Source: Bacteroidales bacterium (GTDB lineage Bacteria; Bacteroidota; Bacteroidia; Bacteroidales; UBA932). From it: a stretch of DNA of 38,217 nucleotides. Both the position numbers and the translations under genes were made by a program. The notes beneath the pieces are model-generated. The model had not been told where the DNA came from. It saw only the letters and a program-made list of their open reading frames with translations, and made no database searches. Below are positions 8,735 through 16,531 of the stretch, in pieces. Within the stretch, counting starts at the first letter, position 1; every line of letters starts with the position of its first letter. The stretch spans positions 1-38,217 of the forward strand of contig JAQVZL010000010.1 in the NCBI GenBank assembly GCA_028708215.1, written 5' to 3'.

Positions 8735-10177
8735 ATGAGTGAAAACGATAATATAATAAAGAAAGTTACAGAGACAGACTACGAGCACGGTTTTGAAACT
8801 TTCATAGATCAGGAGTATTTTCCTAAAGGTCTGAACGAAGAGATTATCAAAGGAATCTCTGCAAAAAAAAGAGAGCCAGAATGGATGTTGGAGTTCCGTT
8901 TAAAGGCCTTTAGAAAATGGAAAACCATGAAAATGCCAGATTGGGCACATCTTAAAATTCCTAAAATAGATTATCAAGATATAATCTATTATGCAGCTCC
9001 TAAGGCTAATTTAAATATAGAAGAGGGGGCAATAGACCCCCAATTGGAAGCTACATTCGAGAAGTTGGGCATACCACTTCATGAAAGGAATGTTCTTGCA
9101 GGAGTTGCTGTAGATGCTGTTTTTGATTCTGTGTCGGTTAAAACAACTTATAGAGAGGAGTTGGCAGAAAAGGGGATTATTTTCTGTTCATTCTCTGAAG
9201 CAATTCAAGACTATCCAGATTTGGTTAAGAAATATTTAGCCACAGTAGTCCCTTATGGAGATAATTTCTTTGCTGCTCTTAACTCTGCTGTTTTTAGTGA
9301 TGGCTCTTTCTGTTATATTCCTAAGGGGGTACGCTGTCCTATGGAGCTATCTAGTTATTTTAGAATAAATGCAAAGGGTACTGGTCAGTTTGAAAGAACA
9401 CTTATTGTTGCCGAAGAGGGCTCTTATGTTAGTTACTTAGAGGGGTGTACGGCTCCACAAAGAGAAGAGACACAGCTTCATGCAGCTGTTGTAGAGATTG
9501 TTGTAATGAAAGATGCTCATGTGAAGTACTCAACTGTTCAGAACTGGTATCCGGGCAATGCTCAAGGGAAAGGGGGTATCTATAATTTTGTTACAAAAAG
9601 AGGTATTTGTAGGGGAGATAATAGTAAGCTTTTTTGGGCTCAAGTAGAGACGGGGTCTGCCATTACCTGGAAATACCCAAGTACAATTTTGAAAGGAGAC
9701 AATTCTATCTCTGAGTTCTACTCCGTAGCAGTGACAAACCATCATCAGCAGGCCGATACTGGTAATAAGATGATTCATATAGGGAAAAACACAAAAAGCC
9801 GTATTGTAAGTAAAGGAATCTCGGCAGGTGTTAGCCAAAATAGTTATAGAGGGTTGGTTAAGATATTGCCAAACGCCAATAATGCAAGGAATTACACTCA
9901 ATGCGATTCTCTATTGTTAGGAGATAAGTGTGGTGCTCATACATTCCCTTATATTGAGAATGAGAATAATAGCGCTATTTTAGAGCACGAAGCTACTACT
10001 TCTAAAATAAGTGAAGATCAACTTTTTTATTGTTTACAAAGAGGTATTGGAGCAGAAGATGCAGTAGGTCTTATTGTGAATGGATATGCAAAAGAGGTTT
10101 TAAATCAACTTCCTATGGAGTTTGCTGTGGAGGCTCAGAAGTTATTACAAATTACCTTAGAAGGTAGTGTAGGATAG
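8735..10177 (+). CDS. sufB: Fe-S cluster assembly protein SufB
   Basis: Scaffold subunit of the SufBCD complex, which assembles Fe-S clusters in the cytoplasm. It is full length at 480 residues. Family signatures are [18 protein letters not shown], the beta-helix core with SYLEGCTAP and VQNWYPGN, and the C-terminal stretch [12 protein letters not shown] followed by [18 protein letters not shown], which holds the conserved Cys, Glu and His used in cluster assembly. First gene of an operon with pnuC, sufC and sufD; the gap to pnuC is 4 nt. Confidence 0.97.
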   Translation: MSENDNIIKKVTETDYEHGFETFIDQEYFPKGLNEEIIKGISAKKREPEWMLEFRLKAFRKWKTMKMPDWAHLKIPKIDYQDIIYYAAPKANLNIEEGAIDPQLEATFEKLGIPLHERNVLAGVAVDAVFDSVSVKTTYREELAEKGIIFCSFSEAIQDYPDLVKKYLATVVPYGDNFFAALNSAVFSDGSFCYIPKGVRCPMELSSYFRINAKGTGQFERTLIVAEEGSYVSYLEGCTAPQREETQLHAAVVEIVVMKDAHVKYSTVQNWYPGNAQGKGGIYNFVTKRGICRGDNSKLFWAQVETGSAITWKYPSTILKGDNSISEFYSVAVTNHHQQADTGNKMIHIGKNTKSRIVSKGISAGVSQNSYRGLVKILPNANNARNYTQCDSLLLGDKCGAHTFPYIENENNSAILEHEATTSKISEDQLFYCLQRGIGAEDAVGLIVNGYAKEVLNQLPMEFAVEAQKLLQITLEGSVG

Positions 10178-10181
10178 TATT

Positions 10182-10835
10182 ATGCTGGAGATTTTAAGTA
10201 CAGATAACATTTTATTTTCTATAGCCGGCACAGGAGTTTCTCTGTTAGAGACAATTTCTGTTATAAGTGGGCTTACATGTGTCTATCTGGCAACAAGAGC
10301 AAAGGTGGCTAACTTTTGGATGGGTTATCTATATAATATTTTACTCTTTATGCTCTTTTATCAAAAAGGGCTCTATTCTAGTATGTTGGTGCAGCCTATC
10401 TCTTTCATGATTAATTTTTTTGGTCATTACAGATGGACTCATCCAAAAAAGGGAGAGGAAAATAGTAAGAACCAACTTAAAGTAACTTTGTTGAGTAATA
10501 GTAGAAGAGTCTATTTTGTAGTACAAATTTTTATTCTTGCTGCAATATGGGGCTTTGCTCTTACCTATTTAGATAATCTTTTTCCTTCAATTTTTAGTGA
10601 AGCAAAGAGACCATTTTTAGATGCTTTTGTAACAGTAACTATATTAACAGCTCAGTATTTGTCTGCCCAAAAGAAACTTGAGTGTTGGGCAGCATGGTTT
10701 ACTGTAAATGTTACTAATGTTACCTTATATATATTGGCTGGCATGGTTTTTCTACCTATGGTTAGTGCTGGCTATTTAGTTTTGGCTTTCTTTGGATTTA
10801 CCATGTGGAGAAAAGCTTATGAAAATAATAATTAA
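10182..10835 (+). CDS. PnuC-family vitamin-precursor transporter
   Basis: A 217-residue membrane protein with about seven hydrophobic segments. It has the PnuC hallmarks: a WxxW...N signature (CWAAWFTVNVTNV), an aromatic GHYRW segment after the middle helix, and a short charged C-terminus. PnuC proteins are SWEET-like facilitators for nicotinamide riboside; relatives carry thiamine (PnuT) or riboflavin (PnuX), and the substrate cannot be read from the sequence alone. It sits 4 nt after sufB and 19 nt before sufC, so it must be co-transcribed with the suf genes, an unusual location. No TPP or FMN riboswitch is visible upstream. A second PnuC homologue is at 35983. Confidence 0.85.
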   Translation: MLEILSTDNILFSIAGTGVSLLETISVISGLTCVYLATRAKVANFWMGYLYNILLFMLFYQKGLYSSMLVQPISFMINFFGHYRWTHPKKGEENSKNQLKVTLLSNSRRVYFVVQIFILAAIWGFALTYLDNLFPSIFSEAKRPFLDAFVTVTILTAQYLSAQKKLECWAAWFTVNVTNVTLYILAGMVFLPMVSAGYLVLAFFGFTMWRKAYENNN

Positions 10836-10854
10836 TGGATTAATTTAAGAGAAT

Positions 10855-11598
10855 ATGTTAAAGATAAAAGGGTTACACGCTTCCATTGATGGGAAAGAAA
10901 TTTTAAAAGGAGTTGATATATCTGTTAACGCAGGTGAAATTCATGCAATTATGGGCCCAAATGGTTCGGGTAAAAGCACACTCTCTTCTGTACTTGCAGG
11001 TAAAGAAACTTTTGAAGTTACCTCTGGAGAGGTATTATATAAGGGGGTAGATCTATTAGAACTTGCTCCAGAAGAGAGAGCTCGTCAAGGGCTCTTTTTG
11101 GGATTTCAATATCCGGTAGAAATTCCAGGGGTAAGCAATGTTAACTTTATGAAAACTGCTATAAACGAGCAACGTAAATATAAAAACTTGCCTCCTATAT
11201 CTGCTGCTGAGTTCCTTAAGATGATGAGGGAGAAGATGGCAGTGGTAGAGATGGATAATTCATTCTCTGGTAGAGGTGTAAACGTGGGTTTCTCTGGGGG
11301 AGAGAAGAAAAGAAATGAGATTTTCCAGATGGCTATGCTCAACCCTACTTTAGCAATTCTTGACGAGACAGATAGTGGGCTAGATATAGATGCTATGAAA
11401 ATTGTTGCAGCTGGGGTTAATAAACTAAAAACTCCAGATAATGCATTTATTGTAATTACTCACTACCAGCGTTTGCTAGATTATATTATTCCAGATGTTG
11501 TGCATGTTCTTTTCAATGGAAAAATAATTAAATCTGCTGGGAAAGAGTTAGCTTTAGAGGTAGAGGAGAGAGGATATGACTGGCTTATAAATGGCTAA
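10855..11598 (+). CDS. sufC: Fe-S cluster assembly ATPase SufC
   Basis: ABC-type ATPase that powers the SufBCD scaffold. It has 247 residues. Walker A is GPNGSGKST (34-42), the signature is GFSGGEKKRNE, Walker B with its catalytic glutamate is AILDETDSGLDID, and the H-loop is VITHYQR. The DETDSGLD form of Walker B and the FLGFQYPVEIPGV Q-loop region are typical of SufC rather than transport ATPases. It overlaps sufD by 8 nt, consistent with translational coupling. Confidence 0.97.
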   Translation: MLKIKGLHASIDGKEILKGVDISVNAGEIHAIMGPNGSGKSTLSSVLAGKETFEVTSGEVLYKGVDLLELAPEERARQGLFLGFQYPVEIPGVSNVNFMKTAINEQRKYKNLPPISAAEFLKMMREKMAVVEMDNSFSGRGVNVGFSGGEKKRNEIFQMAMLNPTLAILDETDSGLDIDAMKIVAAGVNKLKTPDNAFIVITHYQRLLDYIIPDVVHVLFNGKIIKSAGKELALEVEERGYDWLING

Positions 11599-12646
11599 TA
11601 TTATGAAAGAAAAAGATTATAAATACACTCCTGAGTTACCAGAAGAGTTCAAATGTAAGGTTCCTTTACCTGGAACTGTGCAAGCGTTTGTAACTAATGG
11701 TATTCTCAGAGAAGAGATAACCATTGATGGAGGGGTCTCTTTAAAAACGCATTCTGGAAACGGATTTATTTATGAAGCCAAAGAGGGGAGTTGTTGTAAA
11801 GAGAGTTTGCAAGTAATTAGTTTTAGGAACTCTCAAAACACCAATGATATTTCTATTGAAAATGAGCTCTACTTTCGTAAAGGGAGTGACTCTTCACTTC
11901 TATTATGTACTCATACATTGTCTATGGATAAATTTATTACCCAAGAGGTTGTGAATATAGAGGTAGAAGAGGGAGCAAAGGCAAATATTGTTGTTATGCA
12001 AAACGAACATAACGCCTCTACACATAAAGTAGATTTTCGTTTGAGTGTTGCTGCCAAAGCTCATATAAAAATTAATGTAATAACTCTTCATGGAGCACTA
12101 TTAGAAAATGACTTTAATGTTAAATTGCGTGGAGAAGAGGCTGTTTGCGATTTGAATGGTCTTTACTTGGTAGATGGTAAACAGAGAGTGGTTACAGATA
12201 TTTCTATGAACCATTTAGTACCAAATTGTTTGAGCAGCCAACTTTTCAAAGGTATTTTGGATAATAGTTCAGTTGCAGAATTTACTGGTAGAATTGTAGT
12301 TGCTCCCCATGCTCAGAAAACAGAGGCGTTTCAGGCAAATCATAATCTTCTTATCTCTTCAAATGCTAAGGCCTACGCTCGGCCTCAATTAGAAATTTAT
12401 GCCGACGATGTTAAATGTTCGCATGGTGCAACTAGTGGTGTAATGGACCAAGAGGGGCTTTTCTATATGAGGTCTAGAGGTATTGGAGAGAGTGAAGCAA
12501 AACTTCTTCAGCAGCTTGCTTTTGTCTACGATGTTTTAGAGAAGATTGATAATGAGAGACTTAGAAAAAGGCTTTACGATCTTGTTGAATCTCGCTTGAG
12601 GGGAGAGTTTAATCATTGTGAAAACTGCAGTATGAATTGCTGTTAG
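11591..12646 (+). CDS. sufD: SufD, short form lacking the usual N-terminal region
   Basis: Partner of SufB in the SufBC2D complex. The beta-helix core and C-terminal part are clear: FQANHNLLISSNAKAYARPQ, DDVKCSHGATSGVMDQEGL (with the conserved Cys and His) and FYMRSRGI. At 351 residues it is about 70-100 residues shorter than typical SufD; the normally present N-terminal helical region is missing, and the protein begins near the KYKYT segment. The upstream DNA is sufC coding sequence, so no longer start exists. ATG 11591 overlaps sufC; an in-frame ATG at 11603 is an alternative. The C-terminus is cysteine-rich (HCENCSMNCC). Confidence 0.9.
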   Translation: MANIMKEKDYKYTPELPEEFKCKVPLPGTVQAFVTNGILREEITIDGGVSLKTHSGNGFIYEAKEGSCCKESLQVISFRNSQNTNDISIENELYFRKGSDSSLLLCTHTLSMDKFITQEVVNIEVEEGAKANIVVMQNEHNASTHKVDFRLSVAAKAHIKINVITLHGALLENDFNVKLRGEEAVCDLNGLYLVDGKQRVVTDISMNHLVPNCLSSQLFKGILDNSSVAEFTGRIVVAPHAQKTEAFQANHNLLISSNAKAYARPQLEIYADDVKCSHGATSGVMDQEGLFYMRSRGIGESEAKLLQQLAFVYDVLEKIDNERLRKRLYDLVESRLRGEFNHCENCSMNCC

Positions 12647-12690
12647 ATCTTGTTGTTAATAATATAGTTGATAACTAAATAAAGTTCCTC

Positions 12691-12720
12691 TTTAAAATAG
12701 ATCTATTTAGTATAAATTTG
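12691..12720 (+). promoter_or_regulatory. promoter of nrdJ
   Basis: TTTA (12691-12694), 18-bp spacer, TAAATTTG (12713-12720). The -7 box fits TAnnTTTG. The spacer holds a 14-bp perfect palindrome AAATAGATCTATTT (12695-12708), a possible operator. Confidence 0.5.
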
Positions 12721-12721
12721 T

Positions 12722-12751
12722 AAAAGTCGGTGGACTGCTCTGCCGGCTTTT
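12722..12751 (+). other. leader hairpin of nrdJ or suf terminator
   Basis: AAAAGTCGG (12722-12730) pairs with CCGGCTTTT (12743-12751) through a 9-bp stem with one G-U pair and a 12-nt loop. It begins right after the predicted nrdJ -7 box, so the stem would form near the 5' end of the nrdJ message. It could also terminate the suf transcript, since the right arm ends in T residues. Confidence 0.5.
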
Positions 12752-12777
12752 CCTTTCGACATATAAATATTAGAAAT

Positions 12778-15300
12778 ATGAAAAAATATACCTACGAAGA
12801 GGCAATGGCTTTAAGCTTGCAATACTTTGATGGAGATGAATTGGCGGCTTCTGTTTGGATTAATAAGTATGCAATGAAAGATTCTTTTGGAAATCTTTTT
12901 GAAGCATCTCCAGATCATATGCATAGGAGGCTAGCAAAAGAGTATGCTCGCATTGAGGCAAATTACCCAAATCCAATGTTAGAAGATGAAATATTTGATT
13001 TGCTTAAAGAGTTTAAATATATAATTCCTCAAGGTGGTCCTATGACTGGTATTGGAAATAACCACCAAGTAGCATCTTTGTCAAATTGTTTTGTAATAGG
13101 TCATAGGGTTCCTGCAGACTCTTATGGAGGCATTATGAAAATAGACGAAGAGCAGGTTCAACTTATGAAAAGAAGGGGTGGAGTAGGGCATGATTTGTCG
13201 CACATTAGGCCTGCAGGAAGCCCAGTTCTAAACAGTGCGCTCACCTCTACAGGTGTTGTCCCTTTTATGGAGCGTTATTCAAACTCTACTAGAGAGGTTG
13301 CTCAAGATGGCCGCCGAGGAGCTCTAATGCTCTCTATTTCTGTAAGACATCCAGATGCAGAAAAGTTTATAGACGCTAAGTTAGAGCAAGGAAAGGTTAC
13401 TGGTGCAAATGTCTCTGTAAAATTAGACGATGAGTTTATGAGGTGTGCTATAGAGAACAAGCCTTATAAGCAGCAGTTTCCTGTAGAATCAGACAACCCT
13501 ACTTTTGTTAACGAGATAGATGCAACAGCACTATGGAAAAAAATTATACATAATGCTTGGCGCTCTGCCGAACCAGGTATTCTCTTTTGGGATACTGTAA
13601 TTAATGAATCTATTCCAGACTGTTATGCAGATCTTGGCTATAAAACAGTAAGCACTAACCCATGCGGAGAGATTCCTCTTTGCCCCTATGACTCATGCCG
13701 TTTGGTAGCCATAAATCTTTTCTCTTATGTAGATAACCCATATACTTCAAAAGCCTCATTTAACATGAAGCTTTTTAAAGAGCATGTTAGAAAGGCAATG
13801 AAACTCAACGATGACCTTATTGATCTTGAGATGGAGAAGATTGATGCCATTATTGAGAAGATAAAAAAAGACCCAGAAGAAGAGGAGGTAAAACTGGCCG
13901 AGCTCTCGCTTTGGCGTAAGATAAGAGATAAAACTCTTGGCGGCAGAAGAACAGGCTTAGGTATAACTGCCGAGGGAGATATGCTGGCAGCTATGGGGTT
14001 AAGATATGGAACAGACAATGCTACAGACTTTGCTGTAGAGGTTCAAAAGACATTGGCAGTTGAGGCATATAGAGCTTCTTGTGAAATGGCAGTAGAGAGG
14101 GGAGCTTTCCCATTATTCAGTGCAAAGAGAGAGGAGGGTAACCCAATGCTTGAGAGAATTAAAGGCGAAGATGAAGAGCTCTTTCAGAAAATTGCAAAGC
14201 ATGGGCGCCGTAATATCTCTATGCTCACAATTGCTCCCACCGGAACTACCTCAATTATGACTCAAACTACTTCTGGTATTGAGCCTGTATTTTTACCTTT
14301 TTATAAAAGAAGAAGAAAAGTCAATCCAAACGATAAAAATGTAACTATCAACTTCCGTGACAATGTTGGAGATGCATGGGAAGAGTACTATGTGTTCCAC
14401 CATAATTTTTTAGTGTGGTGTGAGAAAAATGGTTACCCCAAAGAGACCGTAAGGGCTATGACGGTTGCAGAGATTGAAGAGTTGGTTACAAAATCTCCTT
14501 ACTATAAAGCTACCTCAAATGATATTGACTGGACTGCCAAGGTTAAGATGCAAGGTAAGATGCAAAAATGGGTAGACCACTCAATAAGTGTTACTGTTAA
14601 CTTGCCCAATAAAGTTAGCGAAGAGCTTGTTGCCAATGTTTATAAAACAGCTTGGGAGTATGGCTGCAAGGGAGTTACAGTGTATCGCGATGGTTCAAGA
14701 GCTGGTGTTCTTGTATCTGCAAAAGAGAATAACAGTAAAGAGGCGGGTTTACGTAAAAAAGTGCGACCTAAGTCTTTAGATGCCGAGGTTATTCGTTTTA
14801 AAAATGGCCCTGAACAGTGGATTGCTCTAGTAGGTTTGCTCAATGGTAACCCATATGAAATATTTACCGGTCTTATAGACGAAGAGATTAGATCTATTCC
14901 TAAGTCTGTCTCTATGGGTTATATTGTGAAAGAGAAAGACGATTCGGGTAAAACACGTTACGATTTTCACTATATAGACAAATATGGCTATAGAAATATT
15001 GTAGGTGGGATATCACATATGTTTAACAAAGAGTATTGGAACTATGCAAAACTTATCTCTGGAGTATTAAGAAATAAGATGCCAATAGTAGACGTTGTTA
15101 ACCTTGTAAGCGGTCTTCAATTAGACAGTGAAGCTATTAATACTTGGAAAAATGGAGTGGAGAGAGCTCTTAAACGTTATATACCAGATGGAACCAAAGA
15201 TATTTCTGGGAAGCAGTGCGAAAAGTGCCATTCAGATAATTTAGTTTACCAAGAGGGCTGCTTAACATGTATGGCATGTGGTAATTCAAAGTGCGGCTAG
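12778..15300 (+). CDS. nrdJ: adenosylcobalamin-dependent (class II) ribonucleotide reductase
   Basis: Reduces ribonucleotides to deoxyribonucleotides with a B12-derived radical, independent of oxygen. The protein starting at ATG 12778 (MKKYTYEEAMAL) has 840 residues. Visible features are the first active-site cysteine region (ASLSNCFVIG), the finger loop with the Asn-x-Cys-x-Glu triad in STNPCGEIPL, the phosphate-binding IAPTGTTSI, and a C-terminal Cys-rich tail (QCEKC...CLTCMACGNSKCG) that re-reduces the active site. A GTG at 12730 in the same frame would add 16 residues, but it lies in the leader hairpin a few bases after the predicted transcription start, so it is not used. No cobalamin riboswitch was seen upstream. 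Confidence 0.93.
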   Translation: MKKYTYEEAMALSLQYFDGDELAASVWINKYAMKDSFGNLFEASPDHMHRRLAKEYARIEANYPNPMLEDEIFDLLKEFKYIIPQGGPMTGIGNNHQVASLSNCFVIGHRVPADSYGGIMKIDEEQVQLMKRRGGVGHDLSHIRPAGSPVLNSALTSTGVVPFMERYSNSTREVAQDGRRGALMLSISVRHPDAEKFIDAKLEQGKVTGANVSVKLDDEFMRCAIENKPYKQQFPVESDNPTFVNEIDATALWKKIIHNAWRSAEPGILFWDTVINESIPDCYADLGYKTVSTNPCGEIPLCPYDSCRLVAINLFSYVDNPYTSKASFNMKLFKEHVRKAMKLNDDLIDLEMEKIDAIIEKIKKDPEEEEVKLAELSLWRKIRDKTLGGRRTGLGITAEGDMLAAMGLRYGTDNATDFAVEVQKTLAVEAYRASCEMAVERGAFPLFSAKREEGNPMLERIKGEDEELFQKIAKHGRRNISMLTIAPTGTTSIMTQTTSGIEPVFLPFYKRRRKVNPNDKNVTINFRDNVGDAWEEYYVFHHNFLVWCEKNGYPKETVRAMTVAEIEELVTKSPYYKATSNDIDWTAKVKMQGKMQKWVDHSISVTVNLPNKVSEELVANVYKTAWEYGCKGVTVYRDGSRAGVLVSAKENNSKEAGLRKKVRPKSLDAEVIRFKNGPEQWIALVGLLNGNPYEIFTGLIDEEIRSIPKSVSMGYIVKEKDDSGKTRYDFHYIDKYGYRNIVGGISHMFNKEYWNYAKLISGVLRNKMPIVDVVNLVSGLQLDSEAINTWKNGVERALKRYIPDGTKDISGKQCEKCHSDNLVYQEGCLTCMACGNSKCG

Positions 15301-15366
15301 TCAATTATTTTCTAATGAGCGTTATAATTGGAGGCCTTGGAACATTGTATCTAAAAAGCAGGTTAT

Positions 15367-16251
15367 ATGATAATATATCCAAAAGCTAAAATAAATTTAG
15401 GACTCAGGGTTATAGAAAAAAGAGAAGATGGATTTCATAACCTTGAGAGCCTTTTTGTTTCTGTTCCAGATTGTACAGATATTCTAGAAATTGTAGAGAG
15501 TGATAAGCTCTCTTTTTCTCTATATGGTGCAGAGTTAGATTGCGAGCCTGGAGCCAATATATGTGAGAAAGCATTTAAATTGTTGGCTAAAGATTTTTAT
15601 ATACCAGGAGCAGAGATTCACCTTTTCAAAAGAATACCATCTGGTGCTGGTTTAGGAGGTGGCTCTTCAGATGGAGCCTGTACTCTCATTTTACTCAATA
15701 AGTTATTTAACTTAGGCTTAGATTCTGCTTTGTTGCAGCACTACGCCTCCCTTCTGGGGAGCGATTGCCCCTATTTTATCTTAGCTCACGAAGACCCTTC
15801 TAACGCCTACTCTCCAGTAATTGTAACTGGCCGGGGAGAGATTCTTGAGAGATACCCTTTAGCTGTTTTAAATGAGTTGAAAATTAAAATAGTTTCACCC
15901 AACATCTTTATTTCTACAGCCGAAGCCTATTCAGGAATTGTTTTGCCAAAATCCATTACGCACCAAACAACAATATTATCGCAGCCTCAACACTCTATTA
16001 ATCAAACAATAAAAGAGTCTGCACAGCCCCATGGCTCTATACCTCAAGTGAATAACTCTGCATTAAAACTCAAAGAAATTTTGCAGCTACCACCTCAAAA
16101 GTGGAAAGCAGCTCTTGTGAACGATTTTGAAAAACACCTTTTCAAAATACACCCAGAGTTACAACGCCAAAAAGATCTACTCTACCAACAAGGTGCCATC
16201 TACGCCTCAATGACAGGCAGTGGCTCCTCCCTTTTTGGCCTTTTTAAATAA
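15367..16251 (+). CDS. ispE: 4-diphosphocytidyl-2-C-methyl-D-erythritol kinase
   Basis: GHMP kinase of the non-mevalonate isoprenoid (MEP) pathway, phosphorylating CDP-methylerythritol. The substrate lysine is in PKAKINLGL (Lys8), the ATP-binding loop is PSGAGLGGGSSDGA (91-104), the catalytic Asp133 is in LLGSDCPYF, and the third GHMP motif is ASMTGSGSSLFGLF at the C-terminus. At 294 residues it is slightly long because of a polar, Gln/Ser/Asn-rich stretch at about 195-232 between the two domains. It starts 66 nt after nrdJ. Its stop codon abuts the repeat-containing interval that follows. Confidence 0.95.
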   Translation: MIIYPKAKINLGLRVIEKREDGFHNLESLFVSVPDCTDILEIVESDKLSFSLYGAELDCEPGANICEKAFKLLAKDFYIPGAEIHLFKRIPSGAGLGGGSSDGACTLILLNKLFNLGLDSALLQHYASLLGSDCPYFILAHEDPSNAYSPVIVTGRGEILERYPLAVLNELKIKIVSPNIFISTAEAYSGIVLPKSITHQTTILSQPQHSINQTIKESAQPHGSIPQVNNSALKLKEILQLPPQKWKAALVNDFEKHLFKIHPELQRQKDLLYQQGAIYASMTGSGSSLFGLFK

Positions 16252-16311
16252 AGTTTCATAATAGCTATTATCTATTATCTTTGGAAAGTTGGCTATTTGC
16301 TTTATGAAAAT

Positions 16312-16438
16312 GCTCTGTTTGTCTTTAAGTTAACAAACTGAAATTGAAGAAGTTAAGTTTTGGGATTTTGCTTATTATTGAAAAATTAAAAAATTAGATT
16401 GCAGTATATCAAGTGGTTAACTCAAAGACAAACAGAAC
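16312..16438. repeat. imperfect 23-bp inverted repeat, possible MITE-like element
   Basis: Arms 16312-16334 and 16416-16438 are inverted copies of a 23-bp sequence containing TCTGTTTGTCTTT and AGTTAAC, with two mismatches and an 81-nt AT-rich centre. Homology continues outward with gaps (TTTGCTTT near 16297-16304 and its complement near 16449-16456). This fills most of the 280-bp gene-free interval 16252-16531; no open frame of note is present. It could be a miniature transposable element or a structured transcript end. Confidence 0.7.
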
Positions 16439-16456
16439 AAAATTTTGGAAAGCAAA

Positions 16457-16482
16457 GCTAGGGGGGAACTTTACTCCTTGGG
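16457..16482 (+). repeat. copy of the element-end motif also found at 28.6 and 29.1 kb
   Basis: The stretch begins GCTAGGGGGGAACTTTACTC and ends CTTGGG. It aligns with the reverse complement of 28593-28618 (GCTAGGTGGGAAACTTTAGT then CCTGGG) with two or three substitutions and two single-base gaps, and more weakly with 29061-29090. This supports a dispersed repeat family. Confidence 0.6.
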
Positions 16483-16503
16483 CTAAGATATGTTTTCAAT
16501 AAC

Positions 16504-16522
16504 AATTCTTTGCCAAAGAATT
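16504..16522 (-). terminator. weak hairpin after the asparaginase gene
   Basis: AATTCTTTG (16504-16512) and CAAAGAATT (16514-16522) form a near-perfect palindrome just beyond the stop of the minus-strand operon. The following minus-strand sequence is only loosely T-rich, so termination is plausible but unproven. Confidence 0.4.
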
Positions 16523-16531
16523 TAATTGAAG

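Noticed and set aside
10178-10181. TPP or FMN riboswitch controlling the pnuC in the suf operon
   Set aside because: Only 4 nt separate it from sufB; no riboswitch can fit, and none is seen ahead of sufB either.
12730-12777. GTG start for nrdJ adding 16 residues
   Set aside because: It lies in the leader hairpin only about 10 nt after the -7 box, and the added residues do not resemble NrdJ; ATG 12778 is better.
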